Source of the DNA: Pseudomonas congelans
GTDB lineage: Bacteria > Pseudomonadota > Gammaproteobacteria > Pseudomonadales > Pseudomonadaceae
DNA length: 64,000 nt
Assembly: GCF_900103225.1 (NCBI RefSeq)
Contig: NZ_FNJH01000001.1
Coordinates: forward strand, 1,145,533 to 1,209,532
Direction of reading: 5' to 3'
Shown here one piece after another: positions 37,748 through 48,261 of the stretch; position 1 is the first letter of the stretch, and each line of letters begins with the position of its first letter. Made by a program: the position numbers and the translations under genes. The notes under the pieces are model-generated. The model did no database searches. It saw only the letters and a list, made by a program, of their open reading frames with translations, and was not told where the DNA came from.

Positions 37748-38415
37748 CGGATGATCCTCTCGATACGCAGGCGCAGTTGATCACCTGGTTGCAACAGCGC
37801 CGGAGGGTGCTGACCCGCATCGAAAAACACCATCTCCGTGCGTCCTATGGTGTTCCAGCCGCTGGGGCCGGCCGACGCGGAAATACCCGTCTGAACGCCA
37901 CCGATAGAGACCGACCCGGCACCGATATCGAGTACCGGCACCTTGCGCCTCGGCGTTGCCAGACGCTGATCCATGCCGCCCAGGTAGCAATAACCCGGAT
38001 GGCTGCCCAAGGCGTATACCGGGTACAGCGGCTCACAGTGCAGATTGGCAACGGCTTCGATATCCAGCCCGGTATGGGCGATGACATCAGCCATGTGCGG
38101 GCCGCCATCACCGCCGTACACCACCGGCAATTCAATGATCCGGCCCTGCAACGGCAGCGGCTGGCACTGTTCCCAGGCCTCCAGCAAACGGGTTTTCAGA
38201 CCGGCCAGATCGCGCGGCGGCGCCGCGAAGGTCAACATCAGGTTGTTCATCCCGGGGACCGCTTCGCGTACCTGCGGCCAGTCCTTGCTCAGACGGGCCA
38301 GCGCCCATATCCGTTGCTGCGGTGCCAGGTCGAGCTCACCGGGTGCTTCGAACAGCAACGCAGTGGTTCCCAACAAGGTGATTCTTGGCGCATTCGGCGC
38401 CTGCACAAGGGTCAT
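37744..38415 (-). CDS. pxpB: PxpB, 5-oxoprolinase subunit / carboxyltransferase AHS1-type (copy 1)
   Basis: 223 residues, KipI/AHS1 family. Typical motifs are [32 protein letters not shown] and [16 protein letters not shown]. It is homologous to the first half of the urea carboxylase carboxyltransferase domain and to the 5-oxoprolinase B subunit. ATG 38415 overlaps the accC stop, so pxpB follows the biotin carboxylase as if they were made together. The partner is PxpC, overlapping downstream. Confidence 0.9.
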   Translation of the reverse strand: MTLVQAPNAPRITLLGTTALLFEAPGELDLAPQQRIWALARLSKDWPQVREAVPGMNNLMLTFAAPPRDLAGLKTRLLEAWEQCQPLPLQGRIIELPVVYGGDGGPHMADVIAHTGLDIEAVANLHCEPLYPVYALGSHPGYCYLGGMDQRLATPRRKVPVLDIGAGSVSIGGVQTGISASAGPSGWNTIGRTEMVFFDAGQHPPALLQPGDQLRLRIERIIR

Positions 38416-39764
38416 GGCTGGCTCCTTGTCTGCAGCCAGCGCTCCAGATGATGAATATCCATGCCACCCTTGCAGAACACCGGGTCCTGCAGAATGTCGC
38501 GATGCAGCGCGATGTTGGTCGAGATACCCTCGACATGCATTTCGCTCAGGGCCAGGCGCATGCGTGCCAACGCCTCGTCGCGACTGGCGCCGTGGGTGAT
38601 GACCTTCGCCACCATCGAATCGTAGTAAGGCGGGACGCGGTAGCCGTGGCTGACATGCGAATCGACCCGCACGCCAATACCACCGGGGATCAGCCAGCGG
38701 GTGACCAACCCCGGCGTCGGCATGAAGCTGCACGGATCCTCGGCGTTGATCCGGCACTCCAGCGAGTGGCCCGACACGCTAACGTCTGCCTGACTGAAAC
38801 TCAGACGCTCGCCCATCGCCATGCGAATCTGCTGCTGGACAATGTCGATGCCGGAAGTCATTTCCGTTACCGGATGCTCGACCTGCAGACGGGTGTTCAT
38901 CTCGATGAAATAGAACTCATCCTTTTCAAACAGGAATTCGAACGTGCCGACGCCCTGATAGCCGATCTGGCGGCAAGCCTGTGCGCAACGCTCGCCCACC
39001 CTGGCCATCAATGCCGCGTCGATGCCGGGCGCAGGTGCCTCCTCAAGGACCTTCTGGTGGCGGCGCTGCATCGAGCAATCCCGCGAGCCGAGCCAGACGG
39101 CATTGCCGTAGGCATCGCATAACACCTGAATCTCGACATGGCGCGGCTGACCCAGAAACTTCTCGATATACAACTCGGGATTGCCGAAGGCGTGTCGGGC
39201 TTCTTCGCGGGTCAGCGCAATCGCATCGAGCAGCTGAGACTCTTCCTGAACCACGCGCATGCCCCGCCCTCCGCCGCCGCCTGCGGCCTTGACGATGACC
39301 GGGTAGCCGATGTCGCGGGCGATTTGCAGGATGCTTTGCGGATCGGCGGGCATGCTGGTGTCCGGACCGGGTACGCACGGCACGCCGGCCTCGCGCATCG
39401 CCCGCTTGGCAGCGACCTTGTCACCCATCACCCGAATGCACGCAGCGCTGGGGCCGATGAAGGTCAGGCCAGCCTGCTCGATGCGCTCGGCGAACGCAGC
39501 ATTTTCAGACAGAAACCCGTAGCCGGGATGGATCGCCTGAGCACCGGTCAGCTGCGCTGCATAGAGCACGGCCGCCTGATTCAGATAACTCTGCCCCGCT
39601 GCGGCAGGACCGATGCACAGCGCTTCGTCGGCCTGCTGTACATAACCGGCGTCGCGATCCGCTTCGGAATAGACCGCTACCGTACGCAGGCCCAGGCCCC
39701 TGCAGGCGCGCTGTATGCGCAGGGCGATTTCGCCGCGATTGGCGATCAACACTTTATCGAACAT
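38412..39764 (-). CDS. accC: Biotin carboxylase (AccC-like) in the pxp cluster
   Basis: 450 residues, full length. It has [20 protein letters not shown], the glycine-rich ATP lid [29 protein letters not shown] and [17 protein letters not shown]. It carboxylates biotin on a BCCP with ATP and bicarbonate. Unlike the housekeeping accBC, it sits between accB and pxpB, suggesting a dedicated role in this cluster. AGGGG precedes ATG 39764. Whether it is a second acetyl-CoA carboxylase component or part of a different carboxylase is discussed under findings. Confidence 0.9.
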   Translation of the reverse strand: MFDKVLIANRGEIALRIQRACRGLGLRTVAVYSEADRDAGYVQQADEALCIGPAAAGQSYLNQAAVLYAAQLTGAQAIHPGYGFLSENAAFAERIEQAGLTFIGPSAACIRVMGDKVAAKRAMREAGVPCVPGPDTSMPADPQSILQIARDIGYPVIVKAAGGGGGRGMRVVQEESQLLDAIALTREEARHAFGNPELYIEKFLGQPRHVEIQVLCDAYGNAVWLGSRDCSMQRRHQKVLEEAPAPGIDAALMARVGERCAQACRQIGYQGVGTFEFLFEKDEFYFIEMNTRLQVEHPVTEMTSGIDIVQQQIRMAMGERLSFSQADVSVSGHSLECRINAEDPCSFMPTPGLVTRWLIPGGIGVRVDSHVSHGYRVPPYYDSMVAKVITHGASRDEALARMRLALSEMHVEGISTNIALHRDILQDPVFCKGGMDIHHLERWLQTRSQP

Positions 39765-39819
39765 CAAAAACCCCTGATCGGTGAACCCGCAAAACGGTCC
39801 GCAAGGCAACTCAAGACCA

Positions 39820-40266
39820 TCAAGCAATGCTGAACAGCGCTTGACCGGCCTGAACCTCTTCGCCATTGGCAACCAGAATGGCAGTCACGACCCCTGCCGC
39901 TTCAGCCTTCACCGGATGAAACATCTTCATGGCCTCGACCACTGCCAGGGTCTGCCCCACCTCGACGGACGTGCCTATCTCGACGAAAGGCGGCTGGTCG
40001 GGTGCCGGGGTCAGATGCAACACCCCATACAGCGAAGCGCAGGCCTGTGTCTGCTGCACAGCGGCTGTCGTACTTGCCTGAGCCGGAGAAACCGTGCGCG
40101 CTGCAGGCGTCGTCTGCGCTGTCGAAACAGCCGGATTGGCGCGATTGGCGACCTGAGCGGGCTCGCGCAGCAAACGCAGCTGCGCGTCGCCTTCACACAG
40201 GCTCAGTTCGCTCAGGTCCGATTCGGCCATCAGGTCGATAAGTGCTTTGATACGTTCCGGTTTCAT
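39820..40266 (-). CDS. accB: Biotin carboxyl carrier protein (AccB-like)
   Basis: 148 residues. An N-terminal helical region, then an Ala/Pro/Thr-rich linker (about 42-78), then the biotinyl domain with the acceptor lysine in [11 protein letters not shown] (K114). AccB receives biotin from BirA and shuttles carboxyl groups. AAGGG precedes ATG 40266. It is the first gene of the unit accB-accC-pxpB-pxpC-BCCP-like-pxpA; a Nac-type palindrome lies 91 bases upstream. Confidence 0.92.
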   Translation of the reverse strand: MKPERIKALIDLMAESDLSELSLCEGDAQLRLLREPAQVANRANPAVSTAQTTPAARTVSPAQASTTAAVQQTQACASLYGVLHLTPAPDQPPFVEIGTSVEVGQTLAVVEAMKMFHPVKAEAAGVVTAILVANGEEVQAGQALFSIA

Positions 40267-40356
40267 GCAACAGCCCTTGCCTGGCAAATGAAATGTGGCT
40301 GAGGGCAATGTAACGAGGCAGGTTTTTGACCGCCAAGACGGTTTGACTGTGGGGTG

Positions 40357-40371
40357 ATAAGCGCCCCTTAT
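40357..40371. promoter_or_regulatory. Nac-type operator 2 (ATAAGCGCCCCTTAT)
   Basis: ATA-N9-TAT palindrome 91 bases upstream of accB, between it and the nac-like gene. Placed where a LysR activator would contact the accB promoter. Confidence 0.65.
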
Positions 40372-40381
40372 GACGTCGGGG

Positions 40382-41293
40382 TCATTGCGTACGGCGGTTG
40401 CCGCGCATCTCTGCGACCAGCTCCAGAAGGATCGCCTTGACCGCCTGGGCCGGAACCGACAGCGGCAAGTGCCCGGATAGGCACAGCGCGAGAGGTGCTT
40501 CGATTTCGGGTTCGACAATGCGGCTCAGGTTGACCGCATGCGTGTCTGCCAGCACCCGTGCAGCAGACTCGGGAAGAATGGTCGAGCCGAATCGATCGGC
40601 CACTGCTGCGGCCAGCGTCGTCGACGATTCGACTTCTGCCACCACACGGGCACTGCGATCGATACGCACAAATGCCTCGTCCACCAGACGCCGGACAGTG
40701 TTGTAGGTGCGCGGCAACAGCAGGTCGATATCGGCCAGTTCGCTGAGCGCAATTTCCTCGCAGCCCTGGAGCGTCTCTTCGGCACTCACCAGGTACAGCT
40801 GCTCACGTATCAACGGCACGAAACTCAGGCCATGTACCTCTCGCCCGCCATAGAGAACGGCCATGTCCATGCGCCCGGTCATGATCAGCTCGCTGAGGGT
40901 GGTGCCAAAGTTCTCATTGAGGTACAGCAGAATGCCCGGATGACGCTCGCGTACCCGCTTGAGCAACGGCAGCGACAGGGTCGAAGCGGCAGTGCCGGGC
41001 GCCAGCCCTACCGACACCGGCCCCGATAACGCGAGGCCGCTGGCATTGACGTCACTCTGCGCCTGCTCGCACTGGCGCAGGATCACCTGAGCATGCCCAT
41101 ACAGAACCTTGCCCGCCTCGGTCGGGGTGACGCCGCGCTTGGTGCGGATCAATAACTGTTGCTGCAACTCGGCCTCCAGCGTCACCAACTGCTGGCTCAG
41201 CGCAGGTTGCGCAATGTGCAGCACATCGGCGGCCTGGGTCAGGCTGCCGATATCGACAATTTTCACGAAATACTTCAAACGGCGAAGGTTCAA
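40382..41293 (-). CDS. Nac-like LysR family regulator
   Basis: 303 residues. The N terminus LRRLKYFVKIVDIGSLTQAA continues with HIAQPALSQQLVTLE, essentially the Nac (nitrogen assimilation control) DNA-binding domain. The effector domain follows from about 90. The start is probably TTG 41293, with GGAG nine bases upstream; GTG 41314 is an alternative. Nac binds ATA-N9-TAT, and one such palindrome (41363-41377) lies 70 bases upstream of this gene, another three near its likely targets. Control by nitrogen status is therefore the likely role; the window shows no NtrC or sigma-54 site. Confidence 0.85.
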   Translation of the reverse strand: MNLRRLKYFVKIVDIGSLTQAADVLHIAQPALSQQLVTLEAELQQQLLIRTKRGVTPTEAGKVLYGHAQVILRQCEQAQSDVNASGLALSGPVSVGLAPGTAASTLSLPLLKRVRERHPGILLYLNENFGTTLSELIMTGRMDMAVLYGGREVHGLSFVPLIREQLYLVSAEETLQGCEEIALSELADIDLLLPRTYNTVRRLVDEAFVRIDRSARVVAEVESSTTLAAAVADRFGSTILPESAARVLADTHAVNLSRIVEPEIEAPLALCLSGHLPLSVPAQAVKAILLELVAEMRGNRRTQ

Positions 41294-41362
41294 GGTGCTG
41301 CACTCCAGAGTCACGACACACAGACTTCAGCAAGACCCAGGCCAGCTCCGGAAAAACCAGAC

Positions 41363-41377
41363 ATAAGCAATTGCTAT
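41363..41377. promoter_or_regulatory. Nac-type operator 3 (ATAAGCAATTGCTAT)
   Basis: ATA-N9-TAT palindrome inside the divergent region, 70 bases upstream of the nac-like start. Probably the autoregulatory site. Flanked by ACATA/TATGT, giving a longer dyad. Confidence 0.65.
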
Positions 41378-41468
41378 GTCAGTCCCAGCTGATCGGGTTC
41401 TCCAGGCGCTGATCCCCCTGCAACCATTGCCCGCCCGCTTTTGGTGCGACGCTGGTTCATCTGCGGTC

Positions 41469-41483
41469 ATAAGCGCTGCCTAT
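41469..41483. promoter_or_regulatory. Nac-type operator 4 (ATAAGCGCTGCCTAT)
   Basis: ATA-N9-TAT site about 90 bases upstream of the aminotransferase start. With operator 3 it brackets the divergent promoter region. Confidence 0.6.
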
Positions 41484-41569
41484 CAACCCAGAACGAACTC
41501 GTCTTATGGCGAGCACCTCACCGGCTCGTAACGTATTCCCCGTCAAGGCCATCAACGAGGAATGCCAAC

Positions 41570-42778
<1,209 letters not shown>

Positions 42779-42788
42779 GCACCTCGAC

Positions 42789-44384
42789 ATGACGACGCCG
42801 AGCCATCCAGCCCTGACCTTCAAACAGGCTTTGTTGGCGATGCTTGGCATATCACTGGTGCTGGGCCTTTCCGCGCTGGATCAGACGGTCATCGGCAACG
42901 CACTGCCAAGCATCGTCGCCGAACTCAACGGTTTCGAGTTGTACGCCTGGGTCGCCACCGGCTACCTGCTGGCGTCTATCGTGACCATCCCGATCTTTGG
43001 CCGGCTGGGCGATTTTTACGGGCGCAAACCATTCGTGCTGGCTGCAACAGTCATCTTCACGCTGGCCTCGCTGCTCTGCGCACTGGCAGACAGCATGTTG
43101 GTACTGGTGATCGGGCGAGCCTTGCAAGGTGTGGGCGGCGGCATGTTGATCGGTACCGCCTTTGCCTGCGTGCCCGAGCTGTTTCCCGACACCCGCCAGC
43201 GGTTGCGCTGGCAGGTGTTGTTGAGCGCCATGTTCAGCGTAGTCAATGCCATCGGTCCAGGGCTGGGGGGTTATCTGTCCGGCGAGTTTGGCTGGCGTTC
43301 GGTGTTTTGGTTGAACCTGCCACTGGGCGTGGTTGCCTTGTTTTTTGCCTGGCGCTTTCTGCCGTGGTATCGCCCGCAAGGGTATCGACCCCATTCTGCC
43401 GGTGCGATCAGGCTCGACTGGCTCGGGGCTTTATTGATCGTACTCGCTCTGGGCAGCCTGCAATTGTTCGTCGAATGGCTGGGCCAGCGTTCTCTGTCGA
43501 TCAGTCTGACCTGTGGCGCCGTGACCCTTGCGGCCATGGCCGGCCTGTGGTTCCAGGAGCGCCGCTGTGCCTTTGCCTTGCTGCCCGCCGGGCTGTTCGC
43601 CAACCGCAGCATCCGCCTGCTGTTCGTCATGTCGCTGCTGGCTGGCGCCATCATGTTCACGCTTCTTTTTTACCTGCCGCTGCTCTTGCAGGGCAGCTAC
43701 GGCTACTCACCCAAAGACGCAGGGTTACTGCTTACCCCATTGGCGCTGAGCATCACACTGGGCGCCATCGTCAACAGTCGGATCGTGACGCGCATGGACA
43801 ACCCCAACCGGCTGCCAATCGCAGGGTTCGCGGCCTTGTCAGTCGCCTGCATTGCCCTGGCTCTGATCGGGCTGCATGCCGGGTTCAGCACCTTGCTGGG
43901 GCTCATTCTTCTGGCGGGGCTGGGGCTGGGTTTCATTCTGCTCAACCTGACCGTGTTCACCCAGACGCTCGCCGAACGACAATTTCTCGGCATTGCCACG
44001 GCGCTGACCCAATCCTTGCGACTGGTCGGCGGTTTGCTGGGCACGGCGGCCATGGGTGTGCTGGTCAAAGTGCTGTATGTCGCCAACCTGCAACGTGCGC
44101 TGAGCGCAGCAGGTGAGGCGTCGGCCTTGCCGCGCCTGGCAGACCCTCAGGTTCTGCTGCAGCACGCGCCCTCGGCGAATGTCGATGCGGCTTTGCTGAT
44201 AGCCCGCACTGCCCTCGCCCAGGCCGTTGGCACAGGGCTGCTGACATGCGCGGGACTCGGCGTGCTCGCGTTGCTGGTTCTGCACCGACTGCCTCGCATC
44301 ACGCTTCATCAGGTGCCCCGTGCAGCAACGTCTGCAACGAACTCATCTGCAACACCTGCGCCTGAAAAACAACAAGAAACCTGA
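42789..44384 (+). CDS. DHA2-family MFS transporter (14 helices)
   Basis: 531 residues. It has about 14 membrane segments and the EmrB/DHA2 features LDQTVIGNALPSIVAEL (motif D1-like) and GRLGDFYGRKPFVLAA (motif A). In most pseudomonads such proteins export drugs or amino acids. ATG 42789 is ten bases after the aminotransferase stop, so it is cotranscribed. Placed between a catabolic enzyme and a porin, it could move the substrate or a by-product of the pathway rather than a drug; this is inference. Confidence 0.85.
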   Translation: MTTPSHPALTFKQALLAMLGISLVLGLSALDQTVIGNALPSIVAELNGFELYAWVATGYLLASIVTIPIFGRLGDFYGRKPFVLAATVIFTLASLLCALADSMLVLVIGRALQGVGGGMLIGTAFACVPELFPDTRQRLRWQVLLSAMFSVVNAIGPGLGGYLSGEFGWRSVFWLNLPLGVVALFFAWRFLPWYRPQGYRPHSAGAIRLDWLGALLIVLALGSLQLFVEWLGQRSLSISLTCGAVTLAAMAGLWFQERRCAFALLPAGLFANRSIRLLFVMSLLAGAIMFTLLFYLPLLLQGSYGYSPKDAGLLLTPLALSITLGAIVNSRIVTRMDNPNRLPIAGFAALSVACIALALIGLHAGFSTLLGLILLAGLGLGFILLNLTVFTQTLAERQFLGIATALTQSLRLVGGLLGTAAMGVLVKVLYVANLQRALSAAGEASALPRLADPQVLLQHAPSANVDAALLIARTALAQAVGTGLLTCAGLGVLALLVLHRLPRITLHQVPRAATSATNSSATPAPEKQQET

Positions 44385-44441
44385 CTGCCGCCTGACTCTG
44401 CCTCTCATAAAACACTTAATTACAGCATGAGGATGAACCCG

Positions 44442-45773
44442 ATGGAGCGTATCAATCGCGCCACCCCTTTCGTTGCGGGCTTTTGTGGTCTGCTGATCGC
44501 TCAGCAGAGCTACGCCGAAGGTTTTCTGGAGGACAGCAAGGCCAGCATTCTTGCGCGCAATTTCTTCAGTAACGCAGACAATCGCAGCGGCGCTGCCGAC
44601 CCGAACTACACACAGGAGTGGGGCCAGGGCTTCATGCTCAACTACCAGTCGGGCTATACGCCGGGCACAGTGGGCTTCGGTGTCGATGCACTCGGCCAGT
44701 TGGGCATTCGTCTGGACTCGGGCAAAGGCCGCCACTACAACCCGCAAAGCACGGCGTTCAATGGCAATATCTTTCCCACGGACAGCGACGGTCGTGCGGT
44801 CGACGAGTTCAGCAGCCTGGGGGCGACGCTCAAGGCACGCGTCTCCAAGACCGAACTGAAATACGGCACGCTGGTGCCCATGCTGCCGGTGGTGATGTCC
44901 ACCGACCGCATGTTGCAACAGACTTTTCGTGGCGGGCAGATTCAGTCTGGCGACCTGAAGGACTTCACCTTCACCGCAGGCCAGCTGGAACATGTCATGG
45001 GCCGTGGTTCGACCAATCAGATGGGCATGTCCATTCCGGGTGCAAACAACCCGCTGACCGGCGAGTTCGTCAACAAGTTCTACTATGCAGGCGTCGATTA
45101 CAAACCGACCAAAGACCTGACCTTGCAGTACTACTACGGCAACCTGGAAAACTTCTACAAGCAGAACTTTCTGGGCCTGAAATACGACATGCAACTGGGC
45201 CCGGGCACCCTGCGCACCGACCTGCGCCATTTCGACAACCGCTCGGACGGTGCCAACGGTCATGACCCGGCGTTCTACACAGTGGGTTATTACGGCAACG
45301 GCGTCACCAAGGGTGAAGTCGACAGCCGCCTGTCCAGCGCGCAGTTCACCTACCTGATCAATGGCCACACTTTCGCCGCGGGTTACCAGGCCGTGACAGG
45401 CGACAGCGACGCGGTCTGGCTGAATCAGGGTGACGGTTCGACCGCTTACTTCATGACCGAGTCCATGATCGGTAAATTCCAGCGTGCCGGAGAGCGTACC
45501 TGGCAGGTCCGCTATGGCTACGATTTCGCCAGACTGGGCGTACCGGGTCTCAACTTCCTGGCAATGTATGAAAGCGGCTCGAACATCCAGACGTCCGACG
45601 GCGACAAGAAGGAATGGGAACGCAACGTGACCCTGAGTTATGTAGTGCAGTCCGGCCCGGCAAAAAACCTCAGCGTCGCGCTACGCCACGCGCAACTGCG
45701 CACCGAATTCGCCAGCCAGCGTGACTCGGACGAGCACCGGGTGATCGTCAGTTACCCGATCAATATTTTCTAA
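44442..45773 (+). CDS. OprD-family outer-membrane porin
   Basis: 443 residues with a signal peptide ending at QQSYA and mature start EGFLEDSKASILARN, typical of OprD porins (18-strand barrel). The C terminus ends in a strand with a terminal Phe. Paralogues import amino acids, dipeptides or aromatic acids. P. aeruginosa OpdO, a pyroglutamate porin, is encoded beside LamB/YcsF genes, which supports a pyroglutamate-like substrate. I chose ATG 44442 (GAGG nine bases upstream); ATGs at 44427 and 44433 are alternatives. Ends the plus-strand unit. Confidence 0.85.
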   Translation: MERINRATPFVAGFCGLLIAQQSYAEGFLEDSKASILARNFFSNADNRSGAADPNYTQEWGQGFMLNYQSGYTPGTVGFGVDALGQLGIRLDSGKGRHYNPQSTAFNGNIFPTDSDGRAVDEFSSLGATLKARVSKTELKYGTLVPMLPVVMSTDRMLQQTFRGGQIQSGDLKDFTFTAGQLEHVMGRGSTNQMGMSIPGANNPLTGEFVNKFYYAGVDYKPTKDLTLQYYYGNLENFYKQNFLGLKYDMQLGPGTLRTDLRHFDNRSDGANGHDPAFYTVGYYGNGVTKGEVDSRLSSAQFTYLINGHTFAAGYQAVTGDSDAVWLNQGDGSTAYFMTESMIGKFQRAGERTWQVRYGYDFARLGVPGLNFLAMYESGSNIQTSDGDKKEWERNVTLSYVVQSGPAKNLSVALRHAQLRTEFASQRDSDEHRVIVSYPINIF

Positions 45774-45890
45774 GGCAACGGGACAGCAGATGCAGGACGT
45801 GTCTGCTGTGCGAACCGGCATCAGTCACCCGAACTCGTATTGGCCAATCATTCGTTATAACCTCTGCAATATGCAAAGGAAGCGAACACC

Positions 45891-46373
45891 ATGAACAGCA
45901 CACATCCGGATGACGCAACTGATCCCGCCCGTCCGCCACCGTCAGTAGAGCCTGAAAACGGTCATCTGGAGTCGGGACCGTCCGCGCCTCAAGCAGGCGT
46001 CCAGGCGACACCTCACAAGGCCATTCACCCTGCCTTTAGCGATATGCCTGCAGCACCCTACCCTGGAATGGAAAACCAGACTGGCATGCCCTTCAGCTCG
46101 CTTTACCTGAGCAGGTACATTGCCTTCGCCTCAGTTGCGGTTGTGGCTGTCGGCGTTTGTGTCGCTATCTTTTTTCTGAATCTGGACGGCGACTGGCCTC
46201 AAATAAATCGAGTGCTTGCAGCTGCCGCACTGTGGTTTACCAATCTGATATCGGCGGTGCTCAATACGGTGTACTGGTTCATTCGGCGGGCGCCGAAGGG
46301 ATTGGTGATCTTACTGGCTGTGCAATGGGTGGTTGCGCTGGCCGGTGCGCTAGTACTCCTGTTGCAGAACTGA
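45891..46373 (+). CDS. Small membrane protein, Pro-rich N terminus
   Basis: 160 residues. The first 65 are hydrophilic and Pro/Ala-rich, likely disordered, then two hydrophobic stretches (about 75-95 and 135-157) with an amphipathic region between. Perhaps an inner-membrane protein with a cytosolic tail. Not recognised. AAGGA precedes ATG 45891; a strong terminator follows its stop. Confidence 0.65.
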   Translation: MNSTHPDDATDPARPPPSVEPENGHLESGPSAPQAGVQATPHKAIHPAFSDMPAAPYPGMENQTGMPFSSLYLSRYIAFASVAVVAVGVCVAIFFLNLDGDWPQINRVLAAAALWFTNLISAVLNTVYWFIRRAPKGLVILLAVQWVVALAGALVLLLQN

Positions 46374-46384
46374 TCAACTCACTG

Positions 46385-46415
46385 CGAAAGGGCCCGGACT
46401 GACCGGGCCCTTTCG
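46385..46415. terminator. Bidirectional Rho-independent terminator
   Basis: Perfect 13-base stem CGAAAGGGCCCGG / CCGGGCCCTTTCG with an ACTGA loop. It lies between the convergent small membrane protein and ABM genes and can serve both. Confidence 0.8.
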
Positions 46416-46420
46416 GACAC

Positions 46421-46729
46421 TCAGCTCGATACCTGATCAAGAAATATCAGTCGCGGCGGCTCTGCCAGCAGCTCGCCGCTGACCGCCGCGAACTGCTGGT
46501 AGTGCGGTGTGGCGACATGGGCATCCAGTGCGGCCTGGTCCTTGAAACACTCACGCATATAGAACGTGCCGCGCTCATCACGCGCTTCGAACAGTGTGTA
46601 CTCGATATTGCCCGGCTCCGCCCGGGTCGGTTCCACGAGTGCCGATAATGCGTGTTTCAGGGCCGACTCCTTGCCGGCACTGGCTTTCAGGACTGCCATC
46701 AAGGCCAATGGCTTTGCAGGTGCGTTCAT
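46421..46729 (-). CDS. Antibiotic biosynthesis monooxygenase (ABM) family protein
   Basis: 102 residues of the ABM dimeric alpha/beta-barrel fold. It has LMAVLKASAGKESALKHAL and the internal IEYTLFEARDERGTFYMRECFKDQAALDAH pattern. Members act on small oxygenated or quinone substrates; many have no known function. ATG 46729 has CGGAG eight bases upstream. It follows the royal-jelly-like gene closely, so the two form one operon. Confidence 0.82.
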   Translation of the reverse strand: MNAPAKPLALMAVLKASAGKESALKHALSALVEPTRAEPGNIEYTLFEARDERGTFYMRECFKDQAALDAHVATPHYQQFAAVSGELLAEPPRLIFLDQVSS

Positions 46730-46755
46730 TATCGATGCTCCGGTAGTCGATTCGA

Positions 46756-47940
46756 TCAATGGGTAGGTGCGGGCGCAGCGTCTATTTTCAAACGCAGCAG
46801 GCTGTAGGGTTTTTCCCGCTTGTCATGGCCGGCGTTGAAGTTGGCTTGGCGGTGCAGCTGGTTGACGATGAAGTACAGGTAGCCGTCCGGGCCGATCGAC
46901 AAGGTGTCAGGCCACAGCATGCGCGGATCGTGTGCCACGGTTTGCCAGGTGCCATCCGGCAGGCGTTTGCGAATCGAGTTATGCTCGTAGTCGCCTGCGT
47001 ATACCGCGCCTTTGGCATCAGCCTCCAGGCCATCCGAAGCGCCTTTTTCACCGAGATCCTGCACCGCCGCTGCCAACTGCTGCTCACTGACCTTACTGTC
47101 GTTCAGCAGCTCGGTGGCCACGGCATACAGATGGCGGCTGGACAACGGCGAGAAATACAGTGTCTTGCCGTCTGCCGACAACGCAATGCCGTCCGAGGCG
47201 ACGCCGACCGGTTTGCGCGTTCCGTTCGGGCCATCGCCCAGCACGGCCACGCCCTCGACGACAGGGACAAAAGCCGGATCGACAGACGTTGCCTGCGCCC
47301 CGTTCAAACGTCGCACGGCGTGGCCGCTGGCAATGTCCATGACAATGATCGCGCCCGGCCCGCTCAAGGATGAGTCCGTTACATAGACCGTCCCCTCCGA
47401 TCCCTTGCGAAAATCAAAGCGCATGTCGTTGACATAGGTGCCGGGCAAGATGACGTTATCCGGAAACACCAAGCGCTTGACGATCCGGTTGGTGGCCAGG
47501 TCCACCGCAACCAGCTTGGCGCCGCCTCGACGCGGAGACGCAAAACCCGGTGCGGCCGTGTCCAGAAGCCAGACACGCCCCTTGCCGTCGGCGACCACGC
47601 TCTGCACGCTGATCAGCCCGTCGCCGGGGTCTTTGGGGTTCTCCTTGTTGACCGCCAGATCGGGGTAGGCAACCACTTTGCCGTCACGAATCTCGCCCAC
47701 GGTAAACGGCACCTTGTCGCCCCAACGAGGGAAGTTGACGAAGATCCGTCCGGTTTCAGTCACGGTCACGCCGGTGGGCATCGCGTCATAAAAGGCATGG
47801 ACCTGCTCGAGCTTGCCGATGGGTTTGTCGGCAGGCGCACTGGCAGGCAGTGGAATGGCGGTCGCGCCGTAAGCCAGCGAAGTGGCGAGTGTGGCTGCGG
47901 AAATGATGGCAAGTGCTGCGGAAATTTTCGTTCGATGCAT
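46756..47940 (-). CDS. Major royal jelly / yellow-family exported protein
   Basis: 394 residues with a signal peptide (hydrophobic to about 25, AYGATA). The repeats and motifs VTETGRIFVNFPRWGD, VWLLDTAAPGF and YVNDMRFD are typical of the MRJP/yellow beta-propeller family, which is common in proteobacteria. Probably periplasmic. Function unknown in bacteria; lactonase-like activity has been proposed for propellers of this shape, but no catalytic residues can be named here. Divergent from tetR, which is probably its regulator. Confidence 0.82.
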   Translation of the reverse strand: MHRTKISAALAIISAATLATSLAYGATAIPLPASAPADKPIGKLEQVHAFYDAMPTGVTVTETGRIFVNFPRWGDKVPFTVGEIRDGKVVAYPDLAVNKENPKDPGDGLISVQSVVADGKGRVWLLDTAAPGFASPRRGGAKLVAVDLATNRIVKRLVFPDNVILPGTYVNDMRFDFRKGSEGTVYVTDSSLSGPGAIIVMDIASGHAVRRLNGAQATSVDPAFVPVVEGVAVLGDGPNGTRKPVGVASDGIALSADGKTLYFSPLSSRHLYAVATELLNDSKVSEQQLAAAVQDLGEKGASDGLEADAKGAVYAGDYEHNSIRKRLPDGTWQTVAHDPRMLWPDTLSIGPDGYLYFIVNQLHRQANFNAGHDKREKPYSLLRLKIDAAPAPTH

Positions 47941-48065
47941 GGTGCTCTCTCCTGAAGGGCCAGTTGCCCATCAGCATTGGGGGCTTTTTGCGCGCGAGGG
48001 GTAATGACGCTCATCACATCTGCCGCGCAAGGTAAGCGATAAACAGGTTGGCGCTTAGTCTGATC

Positions 48066-48083
48066 TTTCTTGTTACAAAGAAA
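48066..48083. promoter_or_regulatory. Candidate TetR operator TTTCTT-N6-AAGAAA
   Basis: An 18-base dyad TTTCTT GTTACA AAGAAA, perfect in its six-base arms, in the 321-base gap between the divergent royal-jelly gene and tetR. Confidence 0.55.
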
Positions 48084-48178
48084 AACGCGGGGATTACGCT
48101 AACACTTTCAACGCGGAGGCGAAGATCCGTATCGCCCGTCAGCCATCTGCTGCCTTCAACAGCCTGCGATCAGCGGTT

Positions 48179-48207
48179 TTGATGACGGTCAGCATCAATG
48201 CTATATT
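48179..48207 (+). promoter_or_regulatory. Sigma-70-like promoter of the tetR gene
   Basis: TTGATG (48179-48184), 17-base spacer, TATATT (48202-48207). Spacing is ideal, and the start codon is 55 bases downstream. Confidence 0.6.
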
Positions 48208-48261
48208 CACGCTCTTCCAGGCCCAGACAGGCATAACCAGACAGGCAAAGAGGCAACCTGC

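Noticed and set aside
37817..38757. Long frame around pxpB reaching 38757
   Set aside because: The upstream part overlaps accC out of frame; ATG 38415 fits the ATGA overlap and the family N terminus.
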